Shown here piece after piece: positions 8,774-16,108 of a stretch of 64,000 nucleotides of DNA. Location of the stretch: positions 62,001 to 126,000 of the forward strand of contig NZ_AUHU01000004.1 in NCBI RefSeq assembly GCF_000423345.1, given 5' to 3'. Position numbers and translations under genes: made by a program. Each line of letters begins with the position of its first letter. The stretch's first letter is position 1. The notes beneath the pieces are model-generated. The model did not search any database. It was not told the DNA's origin and worked only from the letters and a program-made list of their open reading frames with translations. This DNA is from Marinimicrobium agarilyticum DSM 16975. GTDB lineage: Bacteria; Pseudomonadota; Gammaproteobacteria; Pseudomonadales; Cellvibrionaceae.

Positions 8774-8842
8774 AATGACGCGATGGCCCTCCGGCCCCCG
8801 ATCGGTAATCGGGTCGAAGGCCGCCATCCACCAAACCCGCCT

Positions 8843-10594
8843 TTAAAGCTTCTTCTCATAATTGGTCAGCCAAACACACTGATACGGCGCCAAGGTCATA
8901 GTCCCGTACAACTCCGTGACGGGCTCGCCACTGATCAGGTCCCGCCAGTTATCCGTGCTGATCAGATTGATGCTGGTCAGGCTCACGTCCTGGGGCCGGT
9001 CGCTCAGGTTGTTCAGGCAGAAAATGCTCTGGGTCCGGCGCAGGCTCTGCCGCCAGAAACCAAACACTTCCTCTTGCAGATGCAACGTAAACTGCGTGGC
9101 GTTCGGATGGAACGCCGGTTGCGCGCAGCGCAGACTGATCAACCGCTTCAGCTCCCGGAAAATTCGATATTGCGGCGTTTCCGGATCGTCCAGCAATTCT
9201 TCCAATTCCCCCAAATGCCAGTTTTTCCGATTGATGGAGCGGTTATGCTGAGTGGCCTCCAGTTTGTCCAGGTCATTCGGGGTGGCAAACAAGGTATGAA
9301 GGTAAAACGCAGGAATTCCCTCCAGAGCCAGCATGATGATCTGCGAGCACAGCAACCGCGCTTCCTGCCAACGATCCGTTCCCTGATAGGTTCCTTTGAA
9401 CGCGTCGAACAGACTGATGTTGGCTTCGTAGGGTTTGCTGTTGCCCTCCTGGTCCGTGCGGCTGGAAATACGTCCGCCGAACGATTGCAGTGTGCTCAGG
9501 AAGGTGGTGAGTTCCTCGTCCGATAGCAGTCCCTCGGCCGGACGTAACCCGATACCGTCGTGAGAGGCAATGAAATTCAGATAGGCACAGCCCATGGGCG
9601 AAGGCGGCATGCTCATCAGCCAGCCCTTGAGGTAATGGCAGGTTCCGGAAAGCAGGGCGTGAATGACCAGCGGCGGGAAGCTGAAATTGTAGATCATGTG
9701 CGCTTCGTTGCTGTTGCCGAAGTAAGTCAGGTTTTCCCGGTTGGGCACATTGGTTTCGCTGATCAGAATCGCGTGGGCATTTTTGTATTCCATCAACAGC
9801 CGCACGAGTTTGATGACCTCGTGGGTCTGCGGCAAGTGGATGCAGGAGGTGCCGATTTCTTTCCACAGAAACGCGACCGCGTCCAGGCGCAGCCACTGGA
9901 TTCCCTTATCCAGATACAGGCCAATGATACGCAGGTATTCCAGCAACACTTTGGGGTTGCGAAAGTCCACATCGACCTGGTCGTGACTGAAGGTACACCA
10001 GACGTGTTTCAGCCCTTCGTTGGTTTCCACGGTTCGGAGCAGCGGGCTGGTGCGGGGTCGCACGACCATGGAGAGATCGTAGTGGGGGCTGGCTTCGACG
10101 AAATAGTCCCGGCCCGGGTCTTTGCCGTACTGGTAGTTTTTGAACCAGTTGCTGTGGCTGGAGACGTGGTTGATGACCAGGTCACCCATGAATTTGAAAT
10201 CTTGCGCAAGCGCTTCGATGTCTTCCCACTCTCCGAGTTCGGCATCAACCTGGGTGTAGTCGATGACGGAGAAGCCGCCGTCGGAGCTGTGGGGGAAGAA
10301 GGGCAGTATGTGTACGGCGCTGAAGGTGTCCTGGAGGCGTTTGTGGAGGAATTGCTCCAGGGTGTCCAGGGGTTTTTGGTTGGGGGTCCGGATGGAGTTG
10401 CCGTAGGTGATGAGCAGGCTATCCTGTTCGGACCAGAGTTGTTCGGGGGGAACGATGGCGCGGTTGAGGCGCGGGCCTATGGCTTCGAGGCACTGTTCGG
10501 TGAGTGTTTCGGTGTTGTCGTGGGGGTAGAGGTAGTTGAGCAGAGCGCCGAGTTTGTTTTTGAGTTCGGGCAGTGACAGGAAGTCGGTGGTCAT
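8843..10594 (-). CDS. GH13 subfamily 18 sugar phosphorylase, probably glucosylglycerate phosphorylase
   Basis: A 583-residue (beta/alpha)8-barrel enzyme of the sucrose phosphorylase-like GH13_18 group. Catalytic features: nucleophile Asp in WLRLDAVAFLWKEIGT (residue ~238), acid/base Glu in LISETNVP (~280), and transition-state Asp in FIASHDGIGLRP (~346). The DAVAFLWKE.GTSC form resembles E. coli YcjM and glucosylglycerate phosphorylases more than true sucrose phosphorylases. The expected reaction is glucosylglycerate plus phosphate giving glucose 1-phosphate and D-glycerate. The ATG at 10594 has a GAGAGA site upstream; a longer frame to 10744 enters a repeat. It converges on gpgS, supporting a solute cycle, but substrate remains an inference. 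Confidence 0.82.
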   Translation of the reverse strand: MTTDFLSLPELKNKLGALLNYLYPHDNTETLTEQCLEAIGPRLNRAIVPPEQLWSEQDSLLITYGNSIRTPNQKPLDTLEQFLHKRLQDTFSAVHILPFFPHSSDGGFSVIDYTQVDAELGEWEDIEALAQDFKFMGDLVINHVSSHSNWFKNYQYGKDPGRDYFVEASPHYDLSMVVRPRTSPLLRTVETNEGLKHVWCTFSHDQVDVDFRNPKVLLEYLRIIGLYLDKGIQWLRLDAVAFLWKEIGTSCIHLPQTHEVIKLVRLLMEYKNAHAILISETNVPNRENLTYFGNSNEAHMIYNFSFPPLVIHALLSGTCHYLKGWLMSMPPSPMGCAYLNFIASHDGIGLRPAEGLLSDEELTTFLSTLQSFGGRISSRTDQEGNSKPYEANISLFDAFKGTYQGTDRWQEARLLCSQIIMLALEGIPAFYLHTLFATPNDLDKLEATQHNRSINRKNWHLGELEELLDDPETPQYRIFRELKRLISLRCAQPAFHPNATQFTLHLQEEVFGFWRQSLRRTQSIFCLNNLSDRPQDVSLTSINLISTDNWRDLISGEPVTELYGTMTLAPYQCVWLTNYEKKL

Positions 10595-10695
10595 AGACTG
10601 GGCTCTCTCTTCGGTATGGGTGCGGGCTCTCTTTACTAATGTAGCTGTTGCAAGATTTATACCGGTAAGGTTGAGGTGCATTGTGATCCGGGTCC

Positions 10696-10807
10696 GGGCC
10701 TCGACGGTGTATACCTGTCGGGGACCCGCCGTGAACCCATCCATGGGGGCTTCTCATCGGCATCCATGCCTCAGAGAGTCCCCGACAGGTATACACCGTC
10801 GAGGCCC
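10696..10807 (+). repeat. Structured palindrome, copy A (30-bp perfect arms, 52-nt core)
   Basis: Left arm 10696-10725 and right arm 10778-10807 are perfect 30-bp reverse complements. The 52-nt core between them starts CCGCCGTGAACCCATCC and contains two internal dyads: CCCAT/ATGGG (10737-10748) and GGCAT/ATGCC (10759-10770). The core is nearly the same as that of copy B, while the arms are unrelated. The motif CCCTCAGTGCCAA overlaps and follows the right arm, as it does at copy C. Confidence 0.88.
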
Positions 10808-10894
10808 TCAGTGCCAAACGACAACCGCAATCCATCGATCGGGCGTAGTAATTCCACTTCTCGCGCTGCTTTCTATGTTCCAGTGAGCGTGACA

Positions 10895-10998
10895 GGGCGT
10901 AGGGTAGACCGGTTGGAAACTCTCTGAGGCATGGATGCCGATGAGAAGCCTACAGGGATGTATTCACGGCGGGTTTCCAACCGGTCTACCCTACGCCC
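10895..10998 (-). repeat. Structured palindrome, copy B (26-bp perfect arms, 52-nt core)
   Basis: Arms 10895-10920 and 10973-10998 are perfect 26-bp reverse complements. The 52-nt core is the reverse complement of copy A's core except in one small dyad, where CCCA/TGGG of A is replaced by TACA/TGTA: both sides changed together so the stem is kept. Orientation is opposite to copy A. Confidence 0.88.
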
Positions 10999-11019
10999 CT
11001 CCCCAAGCATTATTCGAAG

Positions 11020-12363
11020 CTACAGCAGAGTGCTCAATACCATCACAACGATCAGCCCAACGACGCCGAGGATGGTTTCCAGGACTGTCCAGGAGGCGAG
11101 GGTTTGGCGTTCGGTGAGCCCCATAAACTGCTTGACCAGCCAGAAGCCCGAATCGTTTACGTGAGAGAGAACCGTCGCGCCGCAGGCGATGGCAATGGTG
11201 ACGCAGGCCACGACGCCATCCGAATAGCTGCCCGCCTCCACGATAGGAGCGACCAGGCCGGCGCTGGTGACCATGGATACCGTGGCGGAGCCTTGGGAAA
11301 CGCGTACCACCGTGGCGATCAGGAATGCGAACAGCACCACCGGCAGGTTGGAGGCGGCCATGGCGTCCACCAGGGCGTCGCCCACGCCGGCGGTGATCAG
11401 GACCTTGCCGAACACGCCGCCGGCGCCGGTGAGCAGGATGATCATCCCCACCGGCTCCATGGAGCGGGTGGCGACCCGCTGGATCTCATCGCGGCTGAAG
11501 CCCATGCGAGTGCCGAGGAAGTAGAAAGAGAGCAGGCAGGCGACCAGCAGGGCAGTGAAGGGGTGGCCGACGAATGCCATCAACTGGGCGAAGCCGTGGC
11601 CTTCCGGTAGCCAGGTTTTGGTGGCGGTGTTGAGCAGGATCATGATCAACGGCACCAGGATGATGCTGATCACCAGTGCGAAGCCGGGCAGGGGACGGTC
11701 GCTGTCGGCGTCTTCTTTGACGTGGGCGGTATCGGGCATGACCGTGTGAATGCGGTTGCCGATGTAGCGGCCGAAGACGATGCCGCCGAGGATGGCGGCG
11801 GGAATGCCGGCGATCAGGCCCACCAGTATGACCCAGCCGAGGTCGGCGCCCAGGAGCGAGGCGACCGCCACCGGTCCGGGCGTGGGCGGAATGAAGGAGT
11901 GGGCCACGGCGATGCCCGCTACCAGGGGCAGGCCATAGAACAATAGGGATTTGCCGGTGCGTTTGGCCAGGCTGTAGACCAGCGGAATAAACAGGATCAG
12001 CGCCACTTCGAAGAACACGGGGATGGCCACGATCAGCCCCAGGGTCATCAGCGCCCAGGGCGCGCGTTCCGGGCCGGCCTTTCGGGTCAGGGTATTGGCG
12101 ATTTGGCGGGCGCCGCCCGAGACCTGGAGAATTTCCCCGATCATGGTGCCCAGCCCGATAACGATGGCGATATAGCCCAGGGTGCCGCCCATCCCCTCCT
12201 GGATAACCCCCGCCACCTCTGGCAGCGGTATGCCCGCCGCGATGGCAACCCCCATGCTGACCAGCAGCAGGGCGATGAACGCCTGCAGGCGCAGCGCCAT
12301 GATCAAAAACAGCAGCACCGCGATACTGATTACGGTGATGGAGAGCAGGTAGGTGGCAGACAT
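11020..12363 (-). CDS. gntT: Gluconate:H+ symporter, GntP family
   Basis: A 447-residue inner-membrane permease of the GntP family with about 12-14 hydrophobic segments. Characteristic stretches are the N-terminal half ending in SFIPPTPGPVA and the C-terminal RVSQGSATVSMVTSAGLVAP and LSHVNDSGFWLVKQF, all conserved in GntT/GntP. It imports gluconate (or a related aldonate) for the adjacent gluconokinase. An AGGAG site lies just upstream of the ATG at 12363. The gene starts 46 bp after the gntK stop on the same strand, forming a gntK-gntT operon facing away from the LacI-family regulator. Which Gnt paralogue it matches best cannot be told by eye. Confidence 0.88.
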   Translation of the reverse strand: MSATYLLSITVISIAVLLFLIMALRLQAFIALLLVSMGVAIAAGIPLPEVAGVIQEGMGGTLGYIAIVIGLGTMIGEILQVSGGARQIANTLTRKAGPERAPWALMTLGLIVAIPVFFEVALILFIPLVYSLAKRTGKSLLFYGLPLVAGIAVAHSFIPPTPGPVAVASLLGADLGWVILVGLIAGIPAAILGGIVFGRYIGNRIHTVMPDTAHVKEDADSDRPLPGFALVISIILVPLIMILLNTATKTWLPEGHGFAQLMAFVGHPFTALLVACLLSFYFLGTRMGFSRDEIQRVATRSMEPVGMIILLTGAGGVFGKVLITAGVGDALVDAMAASNLPVVLFAFLIATVVRVSQGSATVSMVTSAGLVAPIVEAGSYSDGVVACVTIAIACGATVLSHVNDSGFWLVKQFMGLTERQTLASWTVLETILGVVGLIVVMVLSTLL

Positions 12364-12409
12364 TTTTTATTATCTCCTGTCGCTGGGGGTTTGCGGAAGT
12401 GGGGGTGCG

Positions 12410-12931
12410 CTAGCGGTTGGCTCCCTCAATGGCGCGCACGGCGCGGTAAGCCCGCTCCAGAACGTCTCTGACCGGCGGTCGAATATCGATGGGGACGACA
12501 TCGGGCTCGTCGGCGCCCGGGCGTTCCAGGGCATTGAACTGGCTGTCGAGCAGGGAGGGCGGCATAAAGTGGCCTTCGCGGCTGCTCATGCGCTGGGCGA
12601 TGGTCTCCGCATTGCCATCGAGAAAGAGAAAGTGGGTATCCATGTCGCAATGGCGCAGGGGCTCGCGGTGGTGGCGTTTTAGGCCGGAAAAGGCCAGAAC
12701 ACAATCCTCCCCCCGCGCCGCGCGGCCTCTGAGGTGGGTACACATGCGTTCGATCCAGGGAGCGCGCATGTCGTCGGTCAGCGGGTGGCCCGCGGCCATA
12801 TGGGCCTTGGCCGAATCGCTGTGGAAATCGTCGGCATCCAGGTACCGATAGCCAAAATGTTCGGCCAGAGCGGCGGCCACCGTGGACTTTCCGGCGCCTG
12901 AAACGCCCATCAGAATAAACAGCTTGGACAC
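12410..12931 (-). CDS. gntK: Gluconokinase
   Basis: A 173-residue P-loop kinase that converts gluconate to 6-phosphogluconate, feeding the Entner-Doudoroff and pentose phosphate pathways. The Walker A sequence GVSGAGKST lies at residues ~9-17, followed by LDADDFHS and a PLTDDMRAPWIERM segment, both gluconokinase signatures. Length matches the E. coli GntK family (~175). The start is a GTG at 12931 with AGGAG upstream. The gene is first in the operon with the permease and is divergent from the repressor gene across a GntR-type operator. Confidence 0.92.
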   Translation of the reverse strand: MSKLFILMGVSGAGKSTVAAALAEHFGYRYLDADDFHSDSAKAHMAAGHPLTDDMRAPWIERMCTHLRGRAARGEDCVLAFSGLKRHHREPLRHCDMDTHFLFLDGNAETIAQRMSSREGHFMPPSLLDSQFNALERPGADEPDVVPIDIRPPVRDVLERAYRAVRAIEGANR

Positions 12932-13027
12932 GGTGAATGCTCCTGTGCAACGCGACGGCTGGCGGGTGCCGTGACAATCATACCGCCAGTCTATGCAGAA
13001 TCAGGCTGCAAGCCTAACGCCTTTATA

Positions 13028-13043
13028 ATGTTAGCGCAAACAT
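13028..13043. promoter_or_regulatory. GntR-type operator between gntK and the repressor gene
   Basis: The 16-bp near-palindrome ATGTTAGCGCAAACAT closely matches the E. coli GntR operator pattern (ATGTTA..N4..TAACAT). It lies in the 155-bp divergent region, about 97 bp from the gntK start and 44 bp from the regulator start, so it could control both directions. Confidence 0.75.
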
Positions 13044-13086
13044 AAAGGCTGTGATAATCTCCACGTTTTTCGAAAGGAGTATTACG

Positions 13087-14121
13087 GTGACTACCCGGGC
13101 TCGCAAAAAACACCATGACAACGTCACGCTGACCGACGTGGCCAGGGCGGCGGGCGTCAGTGGTATCACCGTTTCCAGGGTCATAAATCATCCTAATAAA
13201 GTGTCGCCGACGACGCGACAGGCCGTGCAGGAGGCAATTGATATGCTCGGATACATTCCCAACCAGTCCGCCAGTTCCCTGGCATCCGCCCGCTCGAAGG
13301 TCATCGGTGTGGCGATCCCCTCGCTCTCGAACGTGGTTTACACCGACGTGTTGCGCGGCATCTATGATGTGGCCGGCACCTCGGGCTACAAAGTGGTGAT
13401 GGTGGACACCCACTATTCTCCGCTGGAGGAAGAGCGCATGGTGCGTACCCTTCTCAGCCAGGCCCCCGAGGCCATGATACTCACCGGCGGCGAGCAGACC
13501 CGTGCCTGCGAACGCCTGTTGTTGAAAGCCAAAATGCCCATTGTCCAGATGATGGACCTGCTGGAAGAGCCGCTGGATATGAACGTGGGGATTTCCCACT
13601 ATCAGGCCGGCCAGGCGGTGGCGGAGCGTTTGCTGGGCGCTGGTTACGGTCAGCTCGGGTTTATCGGGGCGAGAATGGACACGCGCGTGAAGCAGCGCCT
13701 GGCCGGTTTTCAGTCCGTACTGGAAGAGCGCGGGCGCTTCTGGAAGAATTTTGTGATGACCACGGACCATCCCTCCTCGATCGAGCTGGGTGGAACCCTC
13801 TTCAGGAAGCTTATGGAGCAGTCGGGCGAAGTGCTGGATGCGGTTTTTTGCTGTAATGACGATCTTGCCCTTGGCGCCCTGTTTGAAAGTCAGCGCATGG
13901 GCATTTCCGTACCTTCGGAGTTGGGTCTCTGCGGCTTCAATGACTTTGAGGTGTCCGCCTTTACCAACCCCTCCCTGAGCAGTGTCTCGGTACCCCGGTA
14001 TGAGATGGGGGTGTTGGCGGCGGAGATGGTGGTGGCGGCGCTGTCGGGCACAGCGCCTGAGCAAAAACGGCGCGACCTGGGGTTTGAGGTCGCGCTGCGT
14101 CAATCCACGGATTATCTTTAG
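13087..14121 (+). CDS. gntR: LacI-family transcriptional repressor (gluconate regulator, GntR-like)
   Basis: A 344-residue LacI/GalR-family regulator. The N-terminal helix-turn-helix reads VTLTDVARAAGVSGITVSRVINHPNKVSP, followed by the hinge and a periplasmic-binding-protein-like effector domain with IGVAIPSLSNVVYTDVLRGI and a C-terminal DLGFEVALRQST. The name gntR is given from context: divergence from gntK-gntT and the GntR-type operator between them. The GTG at 13087 is preferred over an upstream ATG at 13051 because an AAAGGAG site lies eight bases before it. By family knowledge it should repress the operon until gluconate or 6-phosphogluconate binds. Confidence 0.85.
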   Translation: MTTRARKKHHDNVTLTDVARAAGVSGITVSRVINHPNKVSPTTRQAVQEAIDMLGYIPNQSASSLASARSKVIGVAIPSLSNVVYTDVLRGIYDVAGTSGYKVVMVDTHYSPLEEERMVRTLLSQAPEAMILTGGEQTRACERLLLKAKMPIVQMMDLLEEPLDMNVGISHYQAGQAVAERLLGAGYGQLGFIGARMDTRVKQRLAGFQSVLEERGRFWKNFVMTTDHPSSIELGGTLFRKLMEQSGEVLDAVFCCNDDLALGALFESQRMGISVPSELGLCGFNDFEVSAFTNPSLSSVSVPRYEMGVLAAEMVVAALSGTAPEQKRRDLGFEVALRQSTDYL

Positions 14122-14408
14122 GCGCTTTTGCGCAGTTCGGCCATTTTTTCGGTGAGCGCGAGGTACTTGAGCCAGGCTTGCTCGATGGGGTTTTTCGGGG
14201 CAGCCTGCCTGGCGATCACTTTCAGCAGGTGGCGATCCTCGTCGGTGGGGTCGGACACCTCGCCTCGGCCCAGAGCGATGATCAGGGCGCCGTGCTTGCG
14301 GATCAGCCGGGCCTGGCTGCTCGATAGCCGGCCAGCGTGCTCAAAGCCCGCGGGAAAGTGCTCCCGGTCTTGAAACGGCTGCTTGAGATAATGTTCACGA
14401 GGTAACAT
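14118..14408 (-). CDS. maoP: DUF413 protein (MaoP/YifE family)
   Basis: A 96-residue protein of the DUF413 family, to which E. coli MaoP (YifE) belongs. Matching features are a FPAGFEHAGRLSSSQARLIRKHG segment, a central TDEDRHLLKVI and a terminal EQAWLKYLALTEKM. In E. coli MaoP helps organise the Ori macrodomain through a site called maoS. No maoS-like site was searched for. A GAGGGAGAG ribosome site precedes the ATG. The gene converges on the LacI-family regulator with a 4-bp overlap of the ends. The family is fairly sure; the chromosomal role is carried over from E. coli. Confidence 0.7.
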   Translation of the reverse strand: MLPREHYLKQPFQDREHFPAGFEHAGRLSSSQARLIRKHGALIIALGRGEVSDPTDEDRHLLKVIARQAAPKNPIEQAWLKYLALTEKMAELRKSA

Positions 14409-14527
14409 GGTTGCTCTCCCTCTCCTTCACACCTGAATTAACACACTGCCACCGTATACGATGATTCTGGCAGAATTGTGTCAATTCGATGGTGTTTTAA
14501 AGACAGGTGAAGGAGTGCAAGCGAGAC

Positions 14528-14557
14528 ACAAAAAACCGGCGTCGAGGCCGGTCTTTT
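14528..14557. terminator. Terminator of rpsT
   Basis: Stem ACCGGC (14535-14540)/GCCGGT (14547-14552) with a 6-nt loop is flanked by A-rich sequence on the left and CTTTTT on the right. Read on the minus strand, it ends the rpsT transcript in a run of T; it could work in both directions. Confidence 0.75.
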
Positions 14558-14604
14558 TGCGGAGGCCGTTCAACTGGCCTCGGGAGGTAGCACGTTTTCG
14601 TCGA

Positions 14605-14871
14605 TTAAGACGCCATGGCCTTGATGCGGCCATTCAGGCGGCTCTTATGGCGAGCGGCCTTGTTCTTGTGCAGCAGGCCTTTATCGGCCATACGGTCAAT
14701 GACCGGAACGGCGGCGACGTAAGCGGTCTTGGCCGCTTCCTGATTACCGCTGTCAATAGCCTTGACCACATTTTTGATGTAGGTGCGCGTCATGGAGCGC
14801 AGGCTGGCGTTGTGCTTGCGGGCCTTTTCGTTCTGGCGAGCGCGCTTTTTGGATTGAGGTGTATTTGCCAC
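14605..14871 (-). CDS. rpsT: 30S ribosomal protein S20
   Basis: An 88-residue basic protein with the S20 pattern: MANTPQSKKRARQNEKARKHN at the N terminus, then SMTRTYIKNVVKAI and a GLLHKNKAARHKSRLN tail. S20 binds 16S rRNA early in 30S assembly. Length equals the usual 87-88 residues. The start codon is GTG, with AGGAG upstream; rpsT often uses a non-ATG start linked to autogenous control. It is monocistronic, with a terminator 50 bp downstream. Confidence 0.97.
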   Translation of the reverse strand: MANTPQSKKRARQNEKARKHNASLRSMTRTYIKNVVKAIDSGNQEAAKTAYVAAVPVIDRMADKGLLHKNKAARHKSRLNGRIKAMAS

Positions 14872-14977
14872 CGTGGAGCTCCTGTTACGTAATCAGACTG
14901 AAATTCGGTCGTCCGGCCGCTCATCTCTCGGAAGCCGGAATCAAGGACGCGACATTATGCCGATTTGCGCCCATATG

Positions 14978-15316
14978 TCAACTGTCCCGATCCCAGTTTT
15001 GGGTGTCTTTCCGGTAGGGCAGGCGCACATGCAGAGCCGCCTTGGCCACGATATGGGCGCTGACCGGCGCGGTAATGAACAGAAACAGCGCAATCAGCAG
15101 CTCGTGCAGGCTCAGGCCCTCCCCCCGGGTACTGAAAAAGACCATGGAGGCGACGATAATGCTGCCCACGCCCAGCGTGGTCGCCTTGGTGGGGCCATGC
15201 AGGCGCATAAAAAAGTCCGGCAGGCGCGCCAGCCCCAAGGAGCCGATCAATGCGAACGCCGCCCCGATGAGAAGCAGTGCGCTAATAAGCCATTCCAACC
15301 AACTGGTTTCTTCCAC
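14978..15316 (-). CDS. mnhG: Mrp-type Na+/H+ antiporter subunit G
   Basis: A 112-residue small membrane subunit, last gene of the Mrp operon. It shows two to three hydrophobic helices and the MnhG signature IGSLGLARLPDFFMRLHGPTKATTLG. Mrp complexes exchange cytoplasmic Na+ (or K+) for external H+ and support salt and alkali tolerance. The start chosen is a GTG at 15316 with AGGAG directly upstream; a longer frame extends to 15382 but overlaps mnhF. It begins 10 bp after the mnhF stop. Confidence 0.9.
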   Translation of the reverse strand: MEETSWLEWLISALLLIGAAFALIGSLGLARLPDFFMRLHGPTKATTLGVGSIIVASMVFFSTRGEGLSLHELLIALFLFITAPVSAHIVAKAALHVRLPYRKDTQNWDRDS

Positions 15317-15326
15317 GGTCTCACTC

Positions 15327-15596
15327 CTATTCGATGATGTCGCCGCGCAACAGGTACTTCGACAGCGCCACGGTGCCCACAAAGCCCATCAGTGCAATCA
15401 GTAGCGCAGCTTCAAAATACAGCATTGATGCCTGTGACAGCCCATAGAGCACCAGCAGGGCAATGGAGTTGATGTACATGGTGTCCAGCGCGAGGATGCG
15501 GTCGGGCAGTGATGGGCCGCGCAGCAGCCGCCAGAGGTTCAGTACCAGCGCGAGGCTGACCATCAGCATGGCGACCTGAGTTACGATGTCGAGCAT
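15327..15596 (-). CDS. mnhF: Mrp-type Na+/H+ antiporter subunit F
   Basis: An 89-residue membrane protein with three predicted helices and the MnhF motif RLLRGPSLPDRILALDTMYIN. It is an accessory subunit needed for assembly of the complex. Its start overlaps the mnhE coding end by 16 bp, so the pair is translationally coupled. Confidence 0.9.
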   Translation of the reverse strand: MLDIVTQVAMLMVSLALVLNLWRLLRGPSLPDRILALDTMYINSIALLVLYGLSQASMLYFEAALLIALMGFVGTVALSKYLLRGDIIE

Positions 15597-16105
15597 TCGA
15601 AAATCTCCTTCAGCGGGGCTTCGTAGCGCTGCTTGATGGTGGCCACGGTTTCGGCGGGGTCCTCGGTATGCAGTGTATGGACCAGCAAATACCGGCTATC
15701 CGGGCTCAAATCCGCTGAGACCGTGCCCGGCGTCAGGGAAATGGTGCTGGCCAGGACGGTGATGGAAAAGTCCTGCTCCAGGTCCAGGGGGATTTTCATA
15801 AACGCCGGCTTGAGTTTTTTCGGGGAACCGAGAATCCATTTCGCGACAATGACATTGGCGATGACGATATCCCACAGCACCAGGAAGACAAACTTCAGGG
15901 CGACCCAGGGGCGTCCCAGAGTCATTTCCTGGGGCCAGAAGGACTGGGTGACAAAGGGGATAAACCAGGCCAGCAGGGCGCCCAGCACCAAATGACCGCC
16001 GCTGATCTGGTTGGCCAGAAGCAGCCAGAGCGCCAGCATAAAGAGGCTGAGGACCGGGTGCGGCAGCAGTCGTCTGGGGCGCCGGGGAGTTGTAGTGGTA
16101 TTCAT
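15581..16105 (-). CDS. mnhE: Mrp-type Na+/H+ antiporter subunit E
   Basis: A 174-residue protein with two to three N-terminal hydrophobic helices and a C-terminal cytoplasmic domain carrying TISLTPGTVSADLS, the MnhE signature, followed by LLVHTLHTEDPAE. A GGAGG ribosome site precedes the ATG. It starts 3 bp after the mnhD stop. Confidence 0.92.
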   Translation of the reverse strand: MNTTTTPRRPRRLLPHPVLSLFMLALWLLLANQISGGHLVLGALLAWFIPFVTQSFWPQEMTLGRPWVALKFVFLVLWDIVIANVIVAKWILGSPKKLKPAFMKIPLDLEQDFSITVLASTISLTPGTVSADLSPDSRYLLVHTLHTEDPAETVATIKQRYEAPLKEIFECSTS

Positions 16106-16108
16106 GGT

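Larger units (their letters stand above)
10595..11019. other. Intergenic stretch holding a head-to-head pair of structured palindromes
   Basis: No gene is visible in these 425 bases. They hold the two palindromic elements described separately (10696-10807 and 10895-10998) and an 87-bp spacer between them. The phosphorylase start lies on one side and the gluconate permease stop on the other. Confidence 0.8.

Noticed and set aside
9560-10576. Long plus-strand frame of 338 codons
   Set aside because: It is antisense to the GH13 phosphorylase, with no ribosome site and no recognisable domain; it reflects GC-rich codon structure.
10696-10998. Integron attC sites
   Set aside because: The palindromes are long and core-conserved, but they lack the 7-bp GTTRRRY/RYYYAAC ends, and there is no integrase or gene cassette.
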